Below are positions 1 through 6,208 of a DNA stretch of 64,000 nt, one piece after another. Under the pieces are notes generated by a model. It ran no database searches. It saw nothing but the letters and a program-made list of their open reading frames with translations, and was not told where the DNA came from. Position numbers and translations under genes: made by a program. Source of the DNA: Colwellia sp. 12G3 (GTDB lineage Bacteria > Pseudomonadota > Gammaproteobacteria > Enterobacterales > Alteromonadaceae); assembly GCF_002836775.1 (NCBI RefSeq), contig NZ_PJAQ01000003.1, positions 1 to 64,000 of the forward strand. The letters are read 5' to 3'. Numbering within the stretch: the first letter of the stretch is position 1; every line of letters starts with the position of its first letter.

Positions 1-62
1 GGCTGCGCTCATGCTTCACTATTTTAGCCAACTACAATTTGCCCCTTAACGGGGGGTTATAT
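1..62 (+). repeat. attC recombination site, 3' part (cut by window edge)
   Basis: The window opens inside an integron attC site. The segment GCTTCACTATTTTAGCCAAC followed by a short GCCCCTTAACGGGG-type stem recurs, with variation, between the following genes. The final core box (GTTATAT, 56-62) is a poor match to GTTRRRY. The 5' half lies outside the window, so a cassette gene should end just to the left. Confidence 0.65.
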
Positions 63-92
63 TTAGAAACCTAAATCGAGTAAGGATAACTC

Positions 93-560
93 TTGAAAAA
101 AATCACAAAATCACTCCTCATACCTTTAGCAATATTGTTGCCTTCTCAGGCATTAGCAAATGATAACTTCACTTTCGGCTTGGGTGCTGGCACCTTTTAC
201 AGTGGTGTTGGTGTTAATGCCGGTATTCAATCTAAAAGGGATTTGAAATACATCTCTGCTGGTTGTGTTAGCTACTCTTCAATTTACGGTGGTACATGTG
301 GTGTTGGTGTTGGTTGGGTCAAAACGGACTTATTTGACTTTCAAACCCCTAAACATGGTGCAAGTTTATATATTGGCGTCGTTGGGAGTGAGTATGACAA
401 CTTTGATCATGAGGCTGTATATGGCGCTGGTTTAGGATATCACTACTTTCTTAGAGGCATGGGAAATCCCGGATTTAATTTTGGTTTTACTCTAGTCGCA
501 GGAAATGAAAAAGATGGTATAGGTGTCGGTGGTATATTTCAGGCTGGTTATCAATTTTAA
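93..560 (+). CDS. Small outer-membrane beta-barrel-like protein, integron cassette gene
   Basis: This is a 155-residue exported protein of unrecognised family. It begins with a Sec signal peptide (MKK, a hydrophobic stretch, then SQALA before Asn-Asp at about residues 20-24). The mature part is rich in Gly, Tyr and Phe in alternating strands and ends in the aromatic terminus GYQF, which is typical of outer-membrane barrels that use the BAM complex. The start is TTG at 93, supported by AAGGA at 82-86. It sits between two attC sites, so it is a cassette gene. The barrel assignment is inferred from composition, signal peptide and C-terminus only. Confidence 0.7.
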   Translation: MKKITKSLLIPLAILLPSQALANDNFTFGLGAGTFYSGVGVNAGIQSKRDLKYISAGCVSYSSIYGGTCGVGVGWVKTDLFDFQTPKHGASLYIGVVGSEYDNFDHEAVYGAGLGYHYFLRGMGNPGFNFGFTLVAGNEKDGIGVGGIFQAGYQF

Positions 561-657
561 ACATAACTGGCTAATTAATAAGCACAACAAATAGTTGGCT
601 TTTTGTTTCCTGCAACATTTAACCAACTATAATTTTCCGCTTATGTAAGTGTTATTG
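561..657 (+). repeat. attC site
   Basis: A 97-bp imperfect palindrome directly follows the stop codon of the preceding gene. It contains AGTTGGCT and AACCAAC arms around a central TTTGTTTCCTGCAACATTT loop and ends with the weak core box GTTATTG (651-657). The layout matches the better-preserved sites at 1186, 1702, 2230 and 2681. Confidence 0.65.
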
Positions 658-1182
658 CTATCGAGAATTGATTTGTATATTAAACATCGAGAAATATTTT
701 TGAAGCATTTAGAGCTTCTTCATAAACTTATCGAAAAAGTTGAAGATAAGTCTGTAAATGAATTAGAGTTGCTTAATGCAAGACTTGTTGATGATATGTT
801 TCCATTAAATGTACAAGCAAAGATCGCAACAAATTTTGCTTTAAGAGCTTGTTGTCCTCTTTCTGGTAAAGAATATAAAGAGTTAGAGGGTGATATTGAT
901 AGTTTTTGCGGACTTAAAGCGTATGTTGTAGCCACAATTGATTATATTAATAATTTATCTAGTCCAACATTAGAACAATTAAACCTCAACGTTCAAGACA
1001 TTGCTGGGTTTAAAGAAATCTCTATGCCAGCTACAGAGTATGTGTCGTCATTTGTGCTCCCCAATTTCTTTTTTCATATCAGCATGGTGTATGCTATTGC
1101 AAAGAACAACGGTGTTACAGTTACGAAAGGTGATTTCGATGGAATACACCAGTATCCAAAGGGATTTAGCTGGGAGGCATGA
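649..1182 (+). CDS. DUF1993 family protein, integron cassette gene
   Basis: This protein of up to 177 residues is recognised as DUF1993 by the helical N-terminus, the ARLVDDMFPL segment near residue 45 and the C-terminal LPNFFFHISMVYAIAKNNG followed by DFDG. The function of DUF1993 is unknown; a four-helix, DinB-like fold is suspected. The open frame begins with GTG at 649, but this overlaps the attC core and lacks a clear ribosome-binding site. The family alignment starts near LYIKH, so translation may begin at TTG 655 or TTG 673. The gene is flanked by attC sites on both sides. Confidence 0.8.
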   Translation: MLLLSRIDLYIKHREIFLKHLELLHKLIEKVEDKSVNELELLNARLVDDMFPLNVQAKIATNFALRACCPLSGKEYKELEGDIDSFCGLKAYVVATIDYINNLSSPTLEQLNLNVQDIAGFKEISMPATEYVSSFVLPNFFFHISMVYAIAKNNGVTVTKGDFDGIHQYPKGFSWEA

Positions 1183-1185
1183 CAG

Positions 1186-1282
1186 CACTAACTAGGCGTT
1201 TAAACAGACAAATAACGGTTGGCTGCGTTTGTTCCTCACTATTTTAGTCAACATTAGTTAGCCCTTTATTTGGGCGTTAGGT
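1186..1282 (+). repeat. attC site
   Basis: This 97-bp site begins at a CACTAAC box next to the preceding stop codon and ends at GTTAGGT (1276-1282), which fits the GTTRRRY core. Inside it carries CGGTTGGCTGCG, TTTTAGTCAAC and a GCCC...GGGC mini-stem next to the core. It is one of the clearest sites in the array. Confidence 0.85.
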
Positions 1283-1320
1283 TATCAAGTATATCCTTGG
1301 TTTCCCGCAGAGGTATAAAT

Positions 1321-1707
1321 ATGAATGATTACTTTTGGTTTTCGGCTCTGGTAGCTATTAATTCATTGCTAATTTTGGTACTTGCAATGAATGTTTCTAG
1401 GCTTAGAATTAAGCATAAAATATCGTTAGGTGATGGCGGTAATAAATGTTTAATGGCTGCAATTCGAACTCATTGCAATGGAGTTGAGCAACTACCAGTT
1501 TTTGCAATTGTAATACTCGCTCTTACTTTTTTAAACGTTTCAGTAAACATACTATCTATTTTGGTAATTGGCTTTACTTTAGCGAGGCTTTGCCATGCGT
1601 ATGGCATGCTATATCAATTATTTTTAGCAAGAAGACTTGGAGCAGGTTTTACTTATATTTTTCAAGTAGCTGCTGCTGTTACCGTTTGTGCCTATTTACT
1701 AACCTAA
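1321..1707 (+). CDS. MAPEG family membrane protein, integron cassette gene
   Basis: This 128-residue protein has about four membrane segments. The motif RTHCNGVEQLPVF (about residues 49-61) is the MAPEG signature RxxxNxxEqxP, and LARLCHAYG follows in the third segment. MAPEG proteins include membrane glutathione transferases, but small bacterial members are mostly uncharacterised, so the substrate is unknown. The start is ATG at 1321, with AGAGG about 8 bases upstream; an open frame extends to 1270 but runs into the attC core. The stop codon lies inside the next attC box. Confidence 0.85.
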   Translation: MNDYFWFSALVAINSLLILVLAMNVSRLRIKHKISLGDGGNKCLMAAIRTHCNGVEQLPVFAIVILALTFLNVSVNILSILVIGFTLARLCHAYGMLYQLFLARRLGAGFTYIFQVAAAVTVCAYLLT

Positions 1708-1803
1708 CACGAAAATAAACAAGGATAAAAATTACAGTTGGCCAGCGTTCGTGCCGCGTACATTATAGCTAACCACAATTTACCCCTTAGCAAAAAGTTA
1801 GAC
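1702..1803 (+). repeat. attC site
   Basis: This 102-bp site begins with ACCTAAC (1702-1708, overlapping the MAPEG stop) and ends with GTTAGAC (1797-1803). Both boxes fit RYYYAAC and GTTRRRY exactly. The interior has CAGTTGGCCAGCG paired with TAGCTAACCAC. This is the best-formed attC in the window. Confidence 0.88.
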
Positions 1804-1833
1804 TTTTATATAATTACAGTGAACATAAATATT

Positions 1834-2235
1834 ATGACAAATAAAAATTACAAATTAGAAAAAGTAGGATTTGTATTAGTTTTACTTATGGTTTTGTTAC
1901 AGGGGTTTTATGGTACTTTTGCTTTCATTGAACCCGCCCTATTTTCTACAGTAAGAGGTACTGAACTTTTTTCGGGTATGGATGCTGATTGGGTAAAAAT
2001 ATATGGCTCACGCACTATTTTTATTACCTTACTTTTTGGTTACCTTTTATATACTCGAAATTATATCGTTTTAATGTGGGGCGCATTATTTGCGATTGTT
2101 ATGCCAATTACAGATGGACTACTTGCATATGAAGCTCAAGTACCATTTAAGGTTGTTGCTAAGCATATTGCCACTATTGTGTACTTATTAATTATATTCT
2201 TTGTCTTAAAAAAGATTATTGCCAACAAGGCCTAA
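1834..2235 (+). CDS. DUF4267-like membrane protein, integron cassette gene
   Basis: This is a small integral membrane protein of about 133 residues with four predicted transmembrane stretches: VLVLLMVLLQGFYGTF, a segment around the IYGSRTIFITLLFGYLL motif, VLMWGALFAIVMP, and IVYLLIIFFVL. The central YGSR motif followed by a TDGLLAYEA segment resembles DUF4267, whose function is unknown. The start is ATG 1834 or the in-frame GTG 1819; neither has a clear ribosome-binding site. Longer readings run back into attC. The stop TAA lies in the next attC box, as in the preceding cassette. Confidence 0.65.
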   Translation: MTNKNYKLEKVGFVLVLLMVLLQGFYGTFAFIEPALFSTVRGTELFSGMDADWVKIYGSRTIFITLLFGYLLYTRNYIVLMWGALFAIVMPITDGLLAYEAQVPFKVVAKHIATIVYLLIIFFVLKKIIANKA

Positions 2236-2328
2236 CAAAGTAATTAAACGAAAAATTAACCGTTGGCTTTACTCCTTCGTCACTTAATCTAGCCAACTAT
2301 ATTATTGCCTGTTAACAGGGCGTTAGAG
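2230..2328 (+). repeat. attC site
   Basis: This 99-bp site starts with GCCTAAC (2230-2236), followed by the characteristic AAAGTAATTAAACG stretch. It contains CCGTTGGCTT and TCTAGCCAAC arms and ends with GGGCGTTAGAG (core 2322-2328). The first box fits RYYYAAC exactly. Confidence 0.87.
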
Positions 2329-2351
2329 TTTTTATCAAGGATGGTGTTCAA

Positions 2352-2666
2352 TTGAAAAATTTAGTTATTCTCATCGTTATTTGTGCCGCTGCTTGGCAGT
2401 TCTATTTTAAAGGAAGCACTCTAGTAGAATCAACTCATACCAAAGCTGTATCTGAATTTGCAAACAGTGATGCGATGAAAACATTAGCTAAAGCTAAAGA
2501 GATAGCTAAACCTAAAGTCACCTATCAATGCGATGGCCGACAGCATTGTTCTCAAATGAAATCATATGAAGAAGCAAAATACTTTATCCGCTATTGCCCT
2601 AATACGAAAATGGATGGGGATGGGGATGGGAATGGTATTCCGCGCGAGAAACAGTTTAATAAGTAG
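2352..2666 (+). CDS. Excalibur-like domain protein with N-terminal membrane anchor, cassette gene
   Basis: This 104-residue protein has one N-terminal hydrophobic segment (about residues 3-18), a lysine- and alanine-rich linker, and a C-terminal CDGRQHCSQMKSYEEAKYF...CPN...DGDGDGNGIP domain. That domain resembles the excalibur domain found in secreted nucleases and cold-shock-type membrane proteins. The Asp-rich loop suggests calcium binding. The family usually ends with GxPCExxWC; here the cysteine after Pro is Arg and the final WC is missing, so the end may be truncated or diverged. The start is TTG 2352, behind AAGGA at about 2337. Confidence 0.65.
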   Translation: MKNLVILIVICAAAWQFYFKGSTLVESTHTKAVSEFANSDAMKTLAKAKEIAKPKVTYQCDGRQHCSQMKSYEEAKYFIRYCPNTKMDGDGDGNGIPREKQFNK

Positions 2667-2680
2667 CGGTACTTTCAAAC

Positions 2681-2774
2681 CTCTAACAAGGCAATTAAAC
2701 GGTAATGATTACCGTTGTCTGGCTCCATTTCACATTTTAGCCAACTACAATTTGTCTCTTATCAAGCGTTAGCC
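2681..2774 (+). repeat. attC site
   Basis: A 94-bp site runs from CTCTAAC (2681-2687), followed by AAGGCAATTAAACGG, through CCGTTGTCTGGC and TTTTAGCCAACTAC, to GCGTTAGCC (core GTTAGCC, 2768-2774). The arms and the TTAAACGG stretch match the neighbouring sites. Confidence 0.82.
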
Positions 2775-2789
2775 CTTTAGATAAACCAT

Positions 2790-3392
2790 ATGATTTTGGA
2801 GAGTATTTTGAGTAATGAATGGGACGAGTATGCTGAAGACTGGGATATAGATCCTACGGTTGAAGAGTATGCAAAAAATGTATTTTCAGAGCTTTTAGAT
2901 AATATCAATATTGATGGTCTATCCGTGCTTGATTTCGGCTGTGGTACAGGGGCATTAACTCAGCTTATTAGTCCTACCGTTAAAAGTATCGTTGCGATAG
3001 ATCCCTCTTCAGAAATGATAAAGCGTCTGGATAAAAAGGCGCTTGATAACGTATGTTCTATATCTGATTACCTCTCCGAAGAACTTATCGAAAGACTTCC
3101 TGAATTTAAAAATAAATTTGATCTTATTGTGGCTTCTTCTGTGTGTGGTTTTCTGCCTGATTATGAGGCAACGTTGAGTTTACTAAAATCACTTCTAAAA
3201 AATGGTGGTGTGTTTGTACAATGGGATTGGCTTTCAGAAGATGATTCTTCTGGTAAAGGATTATCTGAAAAACGAGTGAAACAAGCATTTGAAGTAAATC
3301 AATTTGTAAATACGAATATATCGAGTCCTTTTGTAATGAATAGCTCAAAAGGTAGCATGCCTGTTTTAATGGCTATTGGCAAAAATGCCTGA
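2790..3392 (+). CDS. Class I SAM-dependent methyltransferase, cassette gene
   Basis: This 200-residue protein has a Rossmann methyltransferase fold. Motif I is VLDFGCGTGALT (about residues 46-57), an acidic residue follows in VAIDPSSEM, and motif IV is FDLIVASSV. The substrate is unknown; small-molecule methylation is the likely role. ATG 2790 gives the longest frame, but GGAG at about 2797-2800 positions TTG 2808 (Leu7) as a better start. The stop codon lies inside a GCCTGAC attC-type box. A decayed relative of this gene lies at 5295-5410. Confidence 0.8.
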   Translation: MILESILSNEWDEYAEDWDIDPTVEEYAKNVFSELLDNINIDGLSVLDFGCGTGALTQLISPTVKSIVAIDPSSEMIKRLDKKALDNVCSISDYLSEELIERLPEFKNKFDLIVASSVCGFLPDYEATLSLLKSLLKNGGVFVQWDWLSEDDSSGKGLSEKRVKQAFEVNQFVNTNISSPFVMNSSKGSMPVLMAIGKNA

Positions 3393-3412
3393 CAAGCACT
3401 TAAACAGGCTTT
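3387..3412 (+). repeat. attC 5' half-site
   Basis: GCCTGAC followed by AAGCACTTAAACAG after the methyltransferase is the usual opening of an attC site in this array. The matching 3' half is not found within 100 bp; the sequence goes straight into a small open frame instead. It is read as half of a disrupted or hybrid site. Confidence 0.55.
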
Positions 3413-3428
3413 AGCTTCAGGAATAAAG

Positions 3429-3563
3429 ATGAGTACTAATCATAAGCCAATATTTACATTGCTAATCTGTATTCTTACTATGAGTGTTTCTTTTTACGTT
3501 GCTCATCAAATAAATAAACAGGACAAAAAAACATTGCTTTTGCTCCTACATATCTTATGTTAA
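3429..3563 (+). CDS. 44-residue single-span membrane peptide, putative cassette gene
   Basis: A short open frame, ATG 3429 to TAA 3563, encodes MSTNHKPIFTLLICILTMSV followed by SFYVAHQINKQDKK and a hydrophobic tail. It has one clear transmembrane segment at about residues 8-25. CAGGAATAAAG upstream provides a weak AGGA. No family is recognised. It sits between the two halves of an attC site, so it may be the truncated remainder of a cassette gene whose 3' end now runs into the second half-site. Whether it is expressed is uncertain. Confidence 0.4.
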   Translation: MSTNHKPIFTLLICILTMSVSFYVAHQINKQDKKTLLLLLHILC

Positions 3564-3598
3564 TCAATTATTATTTGCCCGTTATTTAGGTGTTAGCA
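3528..3598 (+). repeat. attC 3' half-site
   Basis: The stretch TTGCTTTTGCTCCTACATAT, then TTAATCAATTATTATTTGCCC, GTTATTTAGG and the core GTTAGCA (3592-3598), matches the second half of the array's attC sites. The opening box with TTAAACG is absent on its left. The boundary is approximate. Confidence 0.5.
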
Positions 3599-3618
3599 GA
3601 ACAATTAAGGTGTATCTT

Positions 3619-4200
3619 ATGGAGTGGTTATCTAGCACTCAATTGAAAGGTAAATTCGTCACACTGGAGCCATTAAACATGTCTCATGTTGAAGGTTTAA
3701 AAGAAGCAGTATTAGATGGAGAGTCTTGGCAACTATGGTTTGCTAGTGTCCCCTCTCCTGATGTCATGGGAAAATATGTAGATGAGGCTGTACTTGCTTC
3801 AAAGAATGGTGATATAGCGTTTGCTGTAAGATGTAACAGTACAAATAAAATAGTGGGAACAACGCGTTTTTATAATGTAGATGCAAAAAACAAACGAGCA
3901 ATGTTGGGGTATACATGGTATTCCTCATCAGTAAGGCGAACCCCCGTTAATACCGAATGTAAATTACTTCTACTTACTTATCTATTTGAAACTCACTTGG
4001 CATTAGCTGTTGAGTTTAGAACACACTTTTTTAACCACGGTTCTAGAAAAGCCATAGAGAGACTAGGAGCAAAACAAGATGGCATTCTTCGAAGCCATCA
4101 GATTTTAAAAAATGGGACGATTAGAGATACCGTTGTATATTCAATAATTAATTCTGAGTGGCCAGCGGTAAAAAGTAATTTACAGAGTAAATTATTCTAG
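3619..4200 (+). CDS. GNAT family N-acetyltransferase, cassette gene
   Basis: This 193-residue protein resembles RimJ/RimL-type GNAT acetyltransferases, which move an acetyl group from acetyl-CoA to an amine. An N-terminal LKGKFVTLEPLNMSHVEGL is typical of the subfamily. IVGTTRFYNVD and LGYTWY form the central beta strands, and the C-terminal FNHGSRKAIERLGAKQDGIL matches the conserved N-xx-S-xx-A-xx-r-lGF/A-k-G motif. The start is ATG 3619, with AAGG 8 bases upstream; GTG 3610 overlaps that site and is less likely. It is the last cassette gene before clear attC sites stop. The substrate is unknown. Confidence 0.85.
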   Translation: MEWLSSTQLKGKFVTLEPLNMSHVEGLKEAVLDGESWQLWFASVPSPDVMGKYVDEAVLASKNGDIAFAVRCNSTNKIVGTTRFYNVDAKNKRAMLGYTWYSSSVRRTPVNTECKLLLLTYLFETHLALAVEFRTHFFNHGSRKAIERLGAKQDGILRSHQILKNGTIRDTVVYSIINSEWPAVKSNLQSKLF

Positions 4201-4282
4201 CAAGCTATTAAACAATAACAAAAGGTAGTTAGTTTTTGCTCTTTCGACGCTAATTTTAGGCAACAAGAAGCTAACGCCTGGG
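4198..4282 (+). repeat. Degenerate attC site
   Basis: TAGCAAGCTATTAAACAATA starts like the other attC sites, and GTAGTTAGTTTTTGCTC with TTTTAGGCAACAAG gives the arms. The end is GCTAACGCCTGGGC, which is the reverse complement of the usual GCCCAGGCGTTAGC. Either the core has been inverted or this is the opening box of a further lost site. Confidence 0.5.
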
Positions 4283-4378
4283 CATGAAATAGATCTTACC
4301 GAGGCAACTTTATAGCCATACGATTAAAGACAGGTAACACACTAATAAATTAGGTATTATATCCATCGAGGTACTCTT

Positions 4379-4693
4379 ATGATTTTATGGCCATGTATAT
4401 TAAAACTAGACGGCGATGATGAGCTCATTTATTTAAATTCTGAACCTGATTTCACCTCTGAATGTATAGAGCTGATCTTTACTGAAAATGACTATGTCAT
4501 AGACTCTTTAGGTTGTACCTATTTAATCGAATCACCGTCAACAAGACTTGAATTAATTAACACCAATAAAGTTTTACTCACTCCTGAGGTCTCTGATTTA
4601 ATACGACGTCATGAGTTTAAAAAAGCGTCACTTTGCCTTACTAAAATTCACTTTTTAACCGTATCAGCTGCGATTAAATCATTGTCTCATTGA
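4379..4693 (+). CDS. DUF4144 family protein
   Basis: This 104-residue protein begins WPCILKLDGDDELIYL, contains CxxLIFTENDYVIDSLG-type strands, and ends with a helical segment FKKASLCLTKIHFLTVSAAI. The pattern matches the DUF4144 family of Shewanella, Vibrio and relatives, whose function is unknown. The start is ATG 4379 with a GAGG-type site 8 bases upstream. It lies to the right of the last clear attC site, and no attC site separates it from the next gene, so it may be a fixed former cassette or a chromosomal gene. Confidence 0.6.
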   Translation: MILWPCILKLDGDDELIYLNSEPDFTSECIELIFTENDYVIDSLGCTYLIESPSTRLELINTNKVLLTPEVSDLIRRHEFKKASLCLTKIHFLTVSAAIKSLSH

Positions 4694-4722
4694 GAATATA
4701 AATATAAATATAAAGGTTTTGT

Positions 4723-5268
4723 ATGAAGCGTAGACAATTTATAAAAACCTCGATTGCTATTGGTGCAACGAGCTTGGTCGGTAGTGGTGGGATTTTTTTG
4801 TTAGTTGATGACGCGAATAAAGACGAACTTAATATAGTCTCAGCATTGAAAAAATTAGATGTTTTATCGGATAATGAACTTGTGAATACCGGTCCGTGGG
4901 AACTATATAAAATATTTACTCATTGTGCACAAAGTGTCGAATATTCAATGTCAAAATTTCCAGAACATAAATCTAGTCTTTTCAAGAGTACCATTGGAAA
5001 GTTAGCATTTTCAGTTTTTTCATCTAAAGGTAAAATGACTCATGGGTTAAGTGAGCCAATTCCCGGCTCACCTTCAATTGATTCAAGCCTTGACACTACA
5101 GCGGCGTTGAATAATTTGAAAAAATCATTAATTGATTTTAAAAACTATAAAGGAAAACTCGCCCCACACTTTGCCTATGGTGAATTAACAAAAAGTGAGT
5201 ATGAAATAGCCCATGTTATGCATTTTTATAATCATCTTCAGGAAGTAAAAAGCAAACCAGTAAGCTAG
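4723..5268 (+). CDS. DUF1569 family protein with twin-arginine-type signal
   Basis: This is a 181-residue exported protein. The N-terminus MKRRQFIKTSIAIGATSLVG is a Tat-type signal (RRQFIK, then an uncharged hydrophobic stretch). The mature part has the DUF1569 pattern: WELYKIFTHCAQSVEYS near residues 58-74, EPIPGSPSID near 110-119, and HFAYGELTKSEYEIAHVMHFYNHL near the end, where the paired histidines recall DinB-like metal sites. The function is unknown. AAGG precedes ATG 4723. Confidence 0.75.
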   Translation: MKRRQFIKTSIAIGATSLVGSGGIFLLVDDANKDELNIVSALKKLDVLSDNELVNTGPWELYKIFTHCAQSVEYSMSKFPEHKSSLFKSTIGKLAFSVFSSKGKMTHGLSEPIPGSPSIDSSLDTTAALNNLKKSLIDFKNYKGKLAPHFAYGELTKSEYEIAHVMHFYNHLQEVKSKPVS

Positions 5269-5294
5269 CTAGACTCCTAACCGCTGACTAAGAA

Positions 5295-5410
5295 GCAACT
5301 TTGAGTGTATTAAAGTCACTAAGACAAGAAGATGGGCCGTTGTAAAATAGGATAGGCTTTCAAATGATGATTCATCAGATATGGGGTTGCCGAAGAAGAG
5401 GGTTAATCAA
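5295..5410 (+). pseudogene. Decayed fragment of a SAM methyltransferase gene
   Basis: This stretch aligns with the intact methyltransferase gene at about 3170-3300. CAACTTTGAGTGTATTAAAG matches CAACGTTGAGTTTACTAAAA, and AGGCTTTCAAATGATGATTC matches TGGCTTTCAGAAGATGATTC. The order of the shared blocks is the same, but stop codons and indels break the frame. No N-terminal half with motif I is present. It is read as a remnant of a second, related cassette gene. The alignment was made by eye. Confidence 0.65.
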
Positions 5411-5473
5411 AACTAGAAAATTACGTTTATCTATTTTAATCCGCCCAGCTGTATTTTCCGCTTAAACATAGCA

Positions 5474-5653
5474 TTATTTTTTTGTTGAACTTTCTATTTC
5501 TTGTATTTGATTCGCTATTTTTTCTGCTTCAGCTGTAATCATTGAGTAAGATTTAATATCACCATTTCGTTGTGCATGCATAGCTTGCTCAAGTTTGGCT
5601 TCATAAAGTTTATTTAATTTTTTTACCGGGTCTTTCTTAAATATTGAGAACAT
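5474..5653 (-). CDS. DUF6435 family small protein
   Basis: A 59-residue minus-strand gene reads from ATG at 5653 to TAA at 5474-5476. It begins MFSIFKKDPVKKLNKLYEAK, continues with LEQAMHAQRNGDIKSYSMIT and ends with an AEAEKI helix. Small cytoplasmic proteins of this type (MFS-F-K-DP-KKL...A-NAQRNGDIK) are common in marine gammaproteobacteria and annotated as DUF6435, of unknown function. It is the only minus-strand gene in the first 9.5 kb, which suggests it marks chromosomal rather than cassette DNA. Confidence 0.7.
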   Translation of the reverse strand: MFSIFKKDPVKKLNKLYEAKLEQAMHAQRNGDIKSYSMITAEAEKIANQIQEIESSTKK

Positions 5654-5747
5654 TTAGATCACTTATCAGTTGGTTATACAGGCTAATACGTATATAAACG
5701 GATTATGGTTTTTATTATTTTCACTTTAAACTAAAAACATGACAATA

Positions 5748-5849
5748 CAATTAAAATGACATGTAACTCTTGCCAAAATTCTACTTCGATTCGCATTATA
5801 TCCAACAATAACTTAGTCTGCTATTTTGCCGTTAATGTACACGTTAGCC
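5748..5849 (+). repeat. Possible eroded attC site
   Basis: ACTCTTGCCAAAATTCTACT, TATCCAACAATAAC and the end ACACGTTAGCC follow the order of arms and core seen in the intact sites. The opening box is not recognisable. The boundary is approximate. Confidence 0.35.
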
Positions 5850-6087
5850 CCCTACTCCCCTTTTTGTTTAAATCGTCGAATGAATTTACCAAGGCTTTTT
5901 ATCTGGGATTTTGCTTTCCAAATAAAATCAACATTACTAGCACGTTTATCCTTTAAAACAGTGAGTTGGGTAAAGTTTCAGGGGTTCGAATCGAACAAAG
6001 AACATGTTAAGATTGTTGTTGCTCAAGGAGCAGTCTGTAGAATGGGTCTTGGTTGGGTATCAATTTTAAATAGTACAAATAATTCAA

Positions 6088-6165
6088 GGTGACACGCAAA
6101 ATTTGTCATGCTCATTCATCACTGATTTGAGCAACGATGACTTAGCCCATTAAACTGGGCAGTAT
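6088..6165 (+). repeat. Eroded attC site upstream of the Nudix gene
   Basis: GCTCATTCATCACTGATTTG, AGCAAC, TTAGCCCATTAAACTGGGC and AGTATATTT align base for base, with substitutions, to the attC half at the left edge of the window (GCTCATGCTTCACTATTTTA, AGCCAAC, GCCCCTTAACGGGG, GGTTATATTT). The cassette array therefore once reached at least this point. Confidence 0.55.
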
Positions 6166-6208
6166 ATTTAATCAAGAAAAAATTAAATTCATTCACTTAG
6201 GAGTATTT

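Larger units (their letters stand above)
5654..6208. other. Gene-poor decayed region between DUF6435 and Nudix genes
   Basis: No convincing intact gene is seen in these 555 bases. They contain two attC-like remnants (listed separately) and a minus-strand open segment at about 5852-5974 without a start codon (ending ...KFIRRFKQKGE). A short + strand stretch ends in a frame reading ...VGYQF* (6037-6069), which recalls the terminus of the beta-barrel cassette gene at 93-560. The open frame at 5826-6092 overlaps an attC remnant and is probably not real. Confidence 0.5.

Noticed and set aside
1..4282. CRISPR array
   Set aside because: The repeats are about 95-100 bp, palindromic and separated by genes, which fits attC sites and not CRISPR repeats.
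5981..5992. GGGGTTCGAATC, like a tRNA T-arm
   Set aside because: The second half of the T-arm and an acceptor stem are missing, so there is no tRNA. A chance match or a tiny remnant is more likely.
5826..6092. 88-residue open frame on the + strand
   Set aside because: It starts inside an attC remnant, has no ribosome-binding site and shows no coding pattern.
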